Shown in pieces: positions 27,101-37,310 of a stretch of DNA of 64,000 nucleotides. The notes under the pieces are model-generated. The model was not told where the DNA came from. It saw only the letters and a program-made list of their open reading frames with translations, and made no database searches. The stretch is from Vespa crabro. Its lineage: Eukaryota > Arthropoda > Insecta > Hymenoptera > Vespidae. How positions within the stretch are numbered: position 1 is the stretch's first letter; the number at the start of each line of letters is the position of its first letter. A program made the position numbers and the translations under genes. The DNA is taken from NCBI RefSeq assembly GCF_910589235.1, contig NC_060955.1, positions 9,878,837 through 9,942,836 on the forward strand, given 5' to 3'.

Positions 27101-28557
27101 TTATATTCTTTATTCTTCATCGATAGAATATAAAATCAATGAAATTGAACGAGATATCAACTTTTCGTTTTTCTACGATACGCGTATATGAGCGAAAAAT
27201 CGAATATACGATGCGAAACAATGTTAAAACTTTGATACCAATATAAAATAGATGTTTGATCTTATGAAATGCAATGTTCTGCATCGATTGGTAACATTTT
27301 TCAAACTGTGGCGCAAGTATTACTAAAGATTTCACGAAATTAACTTCGCGTATAGCGAAATTCGCGGATGTCAATTAAGTTTTTCGATAAAAATCATATG
27401 AAAACGCCTATTTAAACATAGCAAACACGTTATATTCTTGTTATATTCTTTATTCTGCGTCGATAGAATATAAAATCAATAAAATTGAACGAGATTTCAA
27501 CTTTTCGTTTTTCGACGATACGCGTATATGAGCGAAAAATCGTATATACGATGCGAAACAATGTTAAAACTTAGATTCCAATATAAAATAGATGTTTGAT
27601 CTTATGAAATGCAATGTTCTGCATCGATTGGTAACATTTCTCAAACTGTGGCTCAAGTATTACTAAAGATTTCACAAATTTAACTTCGCATATAGCGAAA
27701 TTCGCGTATGTCGATTACGTTTTTCGATAAAAATCATATGAAAACGACTATTTAAACATAGCAAAAACGTTATTTTCTTGTTATATTCTTTATTCTTCAT
27801 CGATAGAATATTAAATCAATGAAATTGAACGAGATATCAACTTTTCGTTTTTCGACGATACGAGTATATGAGCGTAAAATCTCATATACGAACGAAACAA
27901 TGTTAAAACTTCGATTCCAATATAAAATAGATGTTTGATCTTATGAAATGCAATGTTCTGCATCGATTGGTAACATTTTTCAAACTTTGGCGCAAGTATT
28001 ACTAAAGATTTCACGAAATTAACTTCGCGTATAGCGAAATTCGCGTATGTCGATTAAGTTTTCGATAAAAATCATATGAAAACGCCTATTTAAACATAGC
28101 AAACACGTTATATTCTTGTTATATTCTTTATTCTGCATCGTTAGAATATAAAATCAATGAAATTGAACGAGATTACAACTTTTCGTTTTTCTACGATACG
28201 CGTATATGAGCGAAAAATCGTATATACGATGCGAAACAATGTTAAAACTTTGATTCCAATATAAAATAGATGTTTGATCTTATGAAATGCAATGTTCTGC
28301 ATCGATTGGTAACATTTTTCAAACTGTGGCGCAAGTATTACAAAAGATTTCACGAATTTAACTTGGCGTATAGCGAAATTCGCGTATGTCGATTAAGTTT
28401 TTCGATAAAAATCATACGAAAACGCCCATTTAAACATAGCAAACACGTTATATTCTTGTTATATTCTTTATTCTTCATCGATAGAATATAAAATCAATGA
28501 AATTGAACGAGATTTCACCTTTTCGTTTTTCGACGATACGCGTATATGAGCGAAAAA
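24145..28557. repeat. 4,413-bp 13-mer HOR, copy 1
   Basis: Monomer starts are 24431, 24769, 25109, 25448, 25788, 26128, 26467, 26807, 27147, 27487, 27827, 28165 and 28505. Markers in order: CCTATATGAGCGTAAAATC with GATCCCAAT; GATTGGAAAC; GCGATTATG with CCATTATAA and GTGGTGCAAG; GATTTGAAC with TTCGATGATACG; CGTTAAAAATC; TTTTGCGATAAAA; AGTATATACC with GATCTCTAGAAATG; TATAGGATG with CTTAAGAAATG; CGAATATACG with GCGGATGTCAATTAAG; the H2 monomer at 27487; GAGTATATGAGCG; and TTACAACTTTTCG with CTTGGCG. The unit repeats immediately downstream. Confidence 0.92.
27487..27826 (+). repeat. Reference monomer with H2 back-half haplotype
   Basis: Example (m82) of the third common form. It has a B box, then CTTAGATTCC instead of CTTCGATTCC, then a linked set of changes: TCTCAAACTGTGGCTCAAG, CACAAATTTAAC, CGCATATAGCG and GATTACG. 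The usual H1 forms are TTTCAAACTGTGGCGCAAG, CACGAAATTAAC, CGCGTATAGCG and GATTAAG. The four changes span about 100 bases and nearly always travel together, for example at 2713, 9157, 11192, 16000-16200, 37329, 41062 and 51915. The H2 set can also follow an A box (33257, 35292, 42419), so front and back halves have been reshuffled. Confidence 0.9.
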
Positions 28558-30200
28558 TAGTATATACGATGCGAAACAATGTTAAAACTTCGATTCCAAT
28601 ATAAAATAGATGTTTGATCTTATGAAATGCAATGTTCTGCATCGATTGGTAACATTTTTCAAACTGTGGCGCAAGTATTACAAAAGATTTCACGAATTTA
28701 ACTTCGCGTATAGCGAAATTCGCGTATGTCGATTACGTTTTCGATAAAAATCATATGAAAACGACTATTTAAACATAGCAAAAACGTTATTTTCTTGTTA
28801 TATTCTTTATTCTTCATCGATAGAATATAAAATCAATGAAATTGAACGAGATATCAACTTTTCGTTTTTCGACGATACGCCTATATGAGCGTAAAATCTC
28901 ATATACGAACGAAACAATGTTAAAACTTCGATCCCAATATAAAATAGATGTTTGATCTTATGAAATGCAATGTTCTGCATCGATTGGTAACATTTTTCAA
29001 ACTTTGGCGCAAGTATTACTAAAGATTTCACGAAATTAACTTCGCGTATAGCGAAATTCGCGTATGTCGATTAAGTTTTCGATAAAAATCATATGAAAAC
29101 GCCTATTTAAACATAGCAAACACGTTATATTCTTGTTATATTCTTTATTCTGCATCGTTAGAATATAAAATCAATGAAATTGAACGAGATATCAACTTTT
29201 CGTTTTTCTACGATACGCGTATATGAGCGAAAAATCGTATATACGATGCGAAACAATGTTAAAACTTTGATACCAATATAAAATAGATGTTTGATCTTAT
29301 GAAATGCAATGTTCTGCATCGATTGGAAACATTTTTCAAACTGTGGCGCAAGTATTACAAAAGATTTCACGAATTTAACTTCGCGTATTGCGAAATTCGC
29401 GTATGTCGATTAAGTTTTTCGATAAAAATAATATGAAAACGACTATTTAAACATAGCAAAAACGTTATTTTCTTGTTATATTCTTTATTCTTCATCGATA
29501 GAATATAAAATCAATGAAATTGAACGAGATATCAACTTTTCGTTTTTCGACGATACGCGATTATGAGCGAAAAATCTCATATACGAACGAAACAATGTTA
29601 AAACTTCGATTCCATTATAAAATAGATGTTTGATCTTATGAAATGCAATGTTCTGCATCGATTAGTAACATTTTTCAAACTGTGGTGCAAGTATTACTAA
29701 AGATTTCACGAAATTAACTTCGCGTATAGCGAAATTCGCGTATGTCGATTAAGTTTTTCGATAAAAATCATATGAAAACGCCAATTTAAACATAGCAAAC
29801 ACGTTATATTCTTGTTATATTCTTTATTGTGCGTCGATAGAATATAAAATCAATAAAATTGAACGAGATTTGAACTTTTCGTTTTTCGATGATACGCGTA
29901 TATGAGCGAAAAATAGTATATACGATGCGAAACAATGTTAAAACTTCGATTCCAATATAAAATAGATGTTTGATCTTATGAAATGCAATGTTCTGCATCG
30001 ATTGGTAACATTTTTCAAACTGTGGCGCAAGTATTACTAAAGATTTCACGAAATTAACTTCGCGTATAGCGAAATTCGCGTATGTCGATTAAGTTTTTCG
30101 TTAAAAATCATATGAAAACGCCAATTTAAACATAGCAAACACGTTATATTCTTGTTATATTCTTTATTCTGCGTCGATAGAATATAAAATCAATAAAATT

Positions 30201-30540
30201 GAACGAGATTTCAACTTTTCGTTTTTCGACGATACGCGTATATGAGCGAAAAATCGTATATACGATGCGAAACAATGTTAAAACTTCGATTCCAATATAA
30301 AATAGATGTTTGATCTTATGAAATGCAATGTTCTGCATCGATTGGTAACATTTTTCAAACTGTGGCGCAAGTATTACAAAAGATTTCACGAATTTAACTT
30401 CGCGTATTGCGAAATTCGCGTATGTCGATTAAGTTTTTCGATAAAAATCATATGAAAACGACTATTTAAACATAGCAAAAACGTTATTTTCTTGTTATAT
30501 TCTTTATTCTTCATCGATAGAATATAAAATCAATGAAATT
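30201..30540 (+). repeat. Reference monomer, B-type box (340 bp)
   Basis: A clean B-type monomer (m90). The box reads CGTATATACGATGCG in place of the A-box sequence and is one base longer, which explains the 340-bp length. The bases around the box form the 14-bp perfect palindrome ATCGTATATACGAT at 30253-30266. The back half is the H1b haplotype (TTACAAAAG followed by CACGAATTTAAC), with the hairpin loop GTATT instead of GTATA, and it ends with the CGAC...CAAAAACG...TTATTTTC tail. A common B sub-form drops one A later on (CTAATATAAATAG in place of CCAATATAAAATAG), which restores 339 bp, as at 5087. Confidence 0.93.
30253..30266. other. 14-bp perfect palindrome of the B box (example)
   Basis: The sequence ATCGTATATACGAT equals its own reverse complement. 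It is present in most of the roughly 83 B-type monomers. Several B subfamilies have lost symmetry by one or two bases: AGTATATACG (22436 onward and many later copies), CGTATATTCG (11588), AGTATATACC (26520), CGTATATAGG (26864), CGAATATACG (27202), CGTATTTACG (49592) and TGTATATACG (32632). In A-type monomers the site reads CTCATATACGAA and the symmetry is absent. A bound protein is possible but nothing in the sequence proves it. Confidence 0.85.
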
Positions 30541-32049
30541 GAACGAGATATCAACTTTTCGTTTTTCGACGATACGCGATTATGAGCGAAAAATCTCATA
30601 TACGAACGAAACAATGTTAAAACTTCGATTCCATTATAAAATAGATGTTTGATCTTATGAAATGCAATGTTCTGCATCGATTAGTAACATTTTTCAAACT
30701 GTGGCGCAAGTATTACTAAAGATTTCACGAAATTAACTTCGCGTATAGCGAAATTCGCGTATGTCGATTAAGTTTTGCGATAAAAATCATATGAAAACGC
30801 CTATTTAAACATAGCAAACACGTTATATTCTTGTTATATTCTTTATTCTGCGTCGATAGAATATAAAATCAATGAAAATGAACGAGATTTCAACTTTTCG
30901 TTTTTCGACGATACGCGTATATGAGCGAAAAATAGTATATACCATGCGAAACAATGTTAAAACTTCGATTCCAATATAAAATAGATGTTTGATCTCTAGA
31001 AATGCAATGTTCTGCATCGATTGGTAACATTTTTCAAACTGTGGCGCAAGTATTACAAAAGATTTCACGAATTTAACTTCGCGTATAGCGAAATTCGAAT
31101 ATGTCGATTAAGTTTTTCGATAAAAATCATATGAAAGCGCCTATTTAAACATAGCAAACACGTTATATTCTTGTTATATTCTTTATTCTTCATCGATAGA
31201 ATATAAAATCAATGAAATTGAACGAGATTTCAACTTTTCGTTTTTCGACGATACGCGTATATGAGCGAAAAATCGTATATAGGATGCGAAACAATGTTAA
31301 AACTTAGATTCCAATATAAAATAGATGTTTGATCTTAAGAAATGCAATGTTCTGCATCGATTGGTAACATTTATTAAACTGTGGCTCAAGTATTACTAAA
31401 GATTTCACAAATTTAACTTCGCATATAGCGAAATTCGCGTATGTCGATTACGTTTTTCGATAAAAATCATATGAAAACGACTATATAAACATAGCAAAAA
31501 CGTTATTTTCTTGTTATATTCTTTATTCTTCATCGATAGAATATAAAATCAATGAAATTGAACGAGATATCAACTTTTCGTTTTTCTACGATACGCGTAT
31601 ATGAGCGAAAAATCGAATATACGATGCGAAACAATGTTAAAACTTTGATACCAATATAAAATAGATGTTTGATCTTATGAAATGCAATGTTCTGCATCGA
31701 TTGGTAACATTTTTCAAACTGTGGCGCAAGTATTACTAAAGATTTCACGAAATTAACTTCGCGTATAGCGAAATTCGCGGATGTCAATTAAGTTTTTCGA
31801 TAAAAATCATATGAAAACGCCTATTTAAACATAGCAAACACGTTATATTCTTGTTATATTCTTTATTCTGCGTCGATAGAATATAAAATCAATAAAATTG
31901 AACGAGATTTCAACTTTTCGTTTTTCGACGATACGCGTATATGAGCGAAAAATCGTATATACGATGCGAAACAATGTTAAAACTTAGATTCCAATATAAA
32001 ATAGATGTTTGATCTTATGAAATGCAATGTTCTGCATCGATTGGTAACA

Positions 32050-35000
32050 TTTCTCAAACTGTGGCTCAAGTATTACTAAAGATTTCACAAATTTAACTTC
32101 GCATATAGCGAAATTCGCGTATGTCGATTACGTTTTTCGATAAAAATCATATGAAAACGACTATTTAAACATAGCAAAAACGTTATTTTCTTGTTATATT
32201 CTTTATTCTTCATCGATAGAATATTAAATCAATGAAATTGAACGAGATATCAACTTTTCGTTTTTCGACGATACGAGTATATGAGCGTAAAATCTCATAT
32301 ACGAACGAAACAATGTTAAAACTTCGATTCCAATATAAAATAGATGTTTGATCTTATGAAATGCAATGTTCTGCATCGATTGGTAACATTTTTCAAACTT
32401 TGGCGCAAGTATTACTAAAGATTTCACGAAATTAACTTCGCGTATAGCGAAATTCGCGTATGTCGATTAAGTTTTCGATAAAAATCATATGAAAACGCCT
32501 ATTTAAACATAGCAAACACGTTATATTCTTGTTATATTCTTTATTCTGCATCGTTAGAATATAAAATCAATGAAATTGAACGAGATTTCAACTTTTCGTT
32601 TTTCTATGATACGCGTATATGAGCGAAAAATTGTATATACGATGCGAAACAATGTTAAAACTTTGATTCCAATATAAAATAGATGTTTGATCTTATGAAA
32701 TGCAATGTTCTGCATCGATTGGTAACATTTTTCAAACTGTGGCGCAAGTATTACAAAAGATTTCACGAATTTAACTTGGCGTATAGCGAAATTCGCGTAT
32801 GTCGATTAAGTTTTTCGATAAAAATCATACGAAAACGCCCATTTAAACATAGCAAACACGTTATATTCTTGTTATATTCTTTATTCTTCATCGATAGAAT
32901 ATAAAATCAATGAAATTGAACGAGATTTCACCTTTTCGTTTTTCGACGATACGCGTATATGAGCGAAAAAACTCATATACGAACGAAACAATGTTAAAAC
33001 TTCGATTCCAATATAAAATAGATGTTTGATCTTATGAAATGCAATGTTCTGCATCGATTGGTAACATTTTTCAAACTGTGGCGCAAGTATTACTAAAGAT
33101 TTCACGAAATTAACTTCGCGTATAGCGAAATTCGCGTATGTCGATTAAGTTTTTCGATAAAAATCATACGAAAACGCCTATTTAAACATAGCAAACACGT
33201 TATATTCTTGTTGTATTCTTTATTCTTCATCGATAGAATATAAAATCAATGAAATTGAACGAGATTTCACCTTTTCGTTTTTCGACGATACGCGTATATG
33301 AGCGAAAAATCTCATATACGAACGAAACAATGTTAAAACTTCGATGCCAATATAAAATAGATGTTTGATCTTATGAAATGCAATGTTCTGCATCGATTGG
33401 TAACATTTCTCAAACTGTGGCTCAAGTATTACTAAAGATTTCACAAATTTAACTTCGCATATAGCGAAATTCGCGTATGTCGATAACGTTTTTCGATAAA
33501 AATCATATGAAAACGACTATTTAAACATAGCAAAAACGTTATTTTCTTGTTATATTCTTTATTCTTCATCGATAGAATATAAAATCAATGAAATTGAACG
33601 AGATATCAACTTTTCGTTTTTCGACGATACGAGTATATGAGCGTAAAATCTCATATACGAACGAAACAATGTTAAAACTTCGATTCCAATATAAAATAGA
33701 TGTTTGATCTTATGAAATGCAATGTTCTGCATCGATTGGTAACATTTTTCAAACTGTGGCGCAAGTATTACAAAAGATTTCACGAATTTAACTTGGCGTA
33801 TAGCGAAATTCGCGTATGTCGATTAAGTTTTTCGATAAAAATCATACGAAAACGCCCATTTAAACATAGCAAACACGTTATATTCTTGTTATATTCTTTA
33901 TTCTGCGTCGATAGAATATAAAATCAATAAAATTGAACGAGATTTGAACTTTTCGTTTTTCGATGATACGCGTATATGAGCGAAAAATAGTATATACGAT
34001 GCGAAACAATGTTAAAACTTCGATTCCAATATAAAATAGATGTTTGATCTTATGAAATGCAATGTTCTGCATCGATTGGTAACATTTCTCAAACTGTGGC
34101 TCAAGTATTACTAAAGATTTCACAAATTTAACTTCGCATATAGCGAAATTCGCGTATGTCGATTACGTTTTTCGATAAAAATCATATGAAAACGACTATT
34201 TAAACATAGCAAAAACGTTATTTTCTTGTTATATTCTTTATTCTTCATCGATAGAATATAAAATCAATGAAATTGAACGAGATATCAACTTTTCGTTTTT
34301 CGACGATACGAGTATATGAGCGTAAAATCTCATATACGAACGAAACAATGTTAAAACTTCGATTCCAATATAAAATAGATGTTTGATCTTATGAAATGCA
34401 ATGTTCTGCATCGATTGGTAACATTTTTCAAACTTTGGCGCAAGTATTACTAAAGATTTCACGAAATTAACTTCGCGTATAGCGAAATTCGCGTATGTCG
34501 ATTAAGTTTTCGATAAAAATCATATGAAAACGCCTATTTAAACATAGCAAACACGTTATATTCTTGTTATATTCTTTATTCTGCATCGTTAGAATATAAA
34601 ATCAATGAAATCGAACGAGATTACAACTTTTCGTTTTTCTACGATACGCGTATATGAGCGAAAAATCGTATATACGATGCGAAACAATGTTAAAACTTTG
34701 ATTCCAATATAAAATAGATGTTTGATCTTATGAAATGCAATGTTCTGCATCGATTGGTAACATTTTTCAAACTGTGGCGCAAGTATTACAAAAGATTTCA
34801 CGAATTTAACTTGGCGTATAGCGAAATTCGCGTATGTCGATTAAGTTTTTCGATAAAAATCATACGAAAACGCCCATTTAAACATAGCAAACACGTTATA
34901 TTCTTGTTATATTCTTTATTCTTCATCGATAGAATATAAAATCAATGAAATTGAACGAGATTTCACCTTTTCGTTTTTCGACGATACGCGTATATGAGCG

Positions 35001-36115
35001 AAAAAACTCATATACGAACGAAACAATGTTAAAACTTCGATTCCAATATAAAATAGATGTTTGATCTTATGAAATGCAATGTTCTGCATCGATTGGTAAC
35101 ATTTTTCAAACTGTGGCGCAAGTATTACTAAAGATTTCACGAAATTAACTTCGCGTATAGCGAAATTCGCGTATGTCGATTAAGTTTTTCGATAAAAATC
35201 ATACGAAAACGCCTATTTAAACATAGCAAACACGTTATATTCTTGTTGTATTCTTTATTCTTCATCGATAGAATATAAAATCAATGAAATTGAACGAGAT
35301 TTCACCTTTTCGTTTTTCGACGATACGCGTATATGAGCGAAAAATCTCATATACGAACGAAACAATGTTAAAACTTCGATGCCAATATAAAATAGATGTT
35401 TGATCTTATGAAATGCAATGTTCTGCATCGATTGGTAACATTTCTCAAACTGTGGCTCAAGTATTACTAAAGATTTCACAAATTTAACTTCGCATATAGC
35501 GAAATTCGCGTATGTCGATAAAGTTTTTCGATAAAAATCATATGAAAACGACTATTTAAACATAGCAAAAACGTTATTTTCTTGTTATATTCTTTATTCT
35601 TCATCGATAGAATATAAAATCAATGAAATTGAACGAGATATCAACTTTTCGTTTTTCGACGATACGAGTATATGAGCGTAAAATCTCATATACGAACGAA
35701 ACAATGTTAAAACTTCGATTCCAATATAAAATAGATGTTTGATCTTATGAAATGCAATGTTCTGCATCGATTGGTAACATTTTTCAAACTGTGGCGCAAG
35801 TATTACAAAAGATTTCACGAATTTAACTTGGCGTATAGCGAAATTCGCGTATGTCGATTAAGTTTTTCGATAAAAATCATACGAAAACGCCCATTTAAAC
35901 ATAGCAAACACGTTATATTCTTGTTATATTCTTTATTCTGCGTCGATAGAATATAAAATCAATAAAATTGAACGAGATTTGAACTTTTCGTTTTTCGATG
36001 ATACGCGTATATGAGCGAAAAATAGTATATACGATGCGAAACAATGTTAAAACTTCGATTCAAATATAAAATAGATGTTTGATCTTATGAAATGCAATGT
36101 TCTGCATCGATTGGT
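32050..36115. repeat. 2,035-bp 6-mer HOR, two copies (overlaps end of the 13-mer block)
   Basis: Starts in the first copy are 32240, 32578, 32918, 33257, 33596 and 33935, and in the second 34275, 34613, 34953, 35292, 35631 and 35970; boxes A, B, A, A, A, B in each. Shared markers at 2,035 bp are GAAAAAACTCATATACG, GATGCC, GTCGATAA before an H2 tail, CTTGGCG with CGCCCATTT, and GATTTGAAC with GATGATACG. The match ends inside m107 between about 36062 and 36117, where m101 continues with TCTCAAACTGTGGCTC and m107 with TTTCAAACTGTGGCGC. The first copy shares its left part with the end of 13-mer copy 2. Confidence 0.88.
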
Positions 36116-37310
36116 AACATTTTTCAAACTGTGGCGCAAGTATTACTAAAGATTTCACGAAATTAACTTCGCGTATAGCGAAATTCGCGTATGTCGATTA
36201 AGTTTTTCGTTAAAAATCATATGAAAACGCCAATTTAAACATAGCAAACACGTTATATTCTTGTTATATTCTTTATTCTGCGTCGATAGAATATAAAATC
36301 AATAAAATTGAACGAGATTTCAACTTTTCGTTTTTCGACGATACGCGTATATGAGCGAAAAATCGTATATACGATGCGAAACAATGTTAAAACTTCGATT
36401 CCAATATAAAATAGATGTTTGATCTTATGAAATGCAATGTTCTGCATCGATTGGTAACATTTTTCAAACTGTGGCGCAAGTATTACAAAAGATTTCACGA
36501 ATTTAACTTCGCGTATTGCGAAATTCGCGTATGTCGATTAAGTTTTTCGATAAAAATCATATGAAAACGACTATTTAAACATAGCAAAAACGTTATTTTC
36601 TTGTTATATTCTTTATTCTTCATCGATAGAATATAAAATCAATGAAATTGAACGAGATATCAACTTTTCGTTTTTCGACGATACGCGATTATGAGCGAAA
36701 AATCTCATATACGAACGAAACAATGTTAAAACTTCGATTCCATTATAAAATAGATGTTTGATCTTATGAAATGCAATGTTCTGCATCGATTAGTAACATT
36801 TTTCAAACTGTGGCGCAAGTATTACTAAAGATTTCACGAAATTAACTTCGCGTATAGCGAAATTCGCGTATGTCGATTAAGTTTTGCGATAAAAATCATA
36901 TGAAAACGCCTATTTAAACATAGCAAACACGTTATATTCTTGTTATATTCTTTATTCTGCGTCGATAGAATATAAAATCAATGAAAATGAACGAGATTTC
37001 AACTTTTCGTTTTTCGACGATACGCGTATATGAGCGAAAAATAGTATATACCATGCGAAACAATGTTAAAACTTCGATTCCAATATAAAATAGATGTTTG
37101 ATCTCATGAAATGCAATGTTCTGCATCGATTGGTAACATTTTTCAAACTGTGGCGCAAGTATTACAAAAGATTTCACGAATTTAACTTCGCGTATAGCGA
37201 AATTCGAATATGTCGATTAAGTTTTTCGATAAAAATCATATGAAAGCGCCTATTTAAACATAGCAAACACGTTATATTCTTGTTATATTCTTTATTCTTC
37301 ATCGATAGAA
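36116..37310. repeat. Monomers m107 (back) to m110: copy of ~30.0-31.2 kb
   Basis: Starts are 36310, 36650 and 36989. The sequence follows 13-mer copy 2 at an offset of 6,109 bp: CGTTAAAAATC, the loop GTATT, GCGATTATG with CCATTATAA, TTTTGCGATAAAA, and AGTATATACC. It differs at 37104 (GATCTCATGAAATG here versus GATCTCTAGAAATG in both 13-mer copies). The register then jumps by 680 bp near 37305-37320. Confidence 0.85.

Larger units (their letters stand above)
28558..32970. repeat. 4,413-bp 13-mer HOR, copy 2
   Basis: Monomer starts are 28844, 29182, 29522, 29861, 30201, 30541, 30880, 31220, 31560, 31900, 32240, 32578 and 32918. It follows copy 1 base for base as far as I can see for about 4 kb, with one substitution spotted (GATCCG at 24833 versus GATGCG at 29246). 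Differences then cluster in the twelfth monomer (GATTACAAC to GATTTCAAC, TCTACG to TCTATG, AATCG to AATTG). The join between copies lies in m85 between 28519 and 28557: its first 14 bases carry CACC as in the monomer at 32918, and from 28558 it reads as the monomer at 24092. Confidence 0.92.

Noticed and set aside
32683..32904. Plus-strand 73-codon open frame starting at ATG in monomers with TTACAAAAG
   Set aside because: It exists only where TACTAAAG, which gives a stop, is replaced by TACAAAAG and downstream stops are absent. It crosses the monomer junction and has no domain or conservation pattern of a gene.
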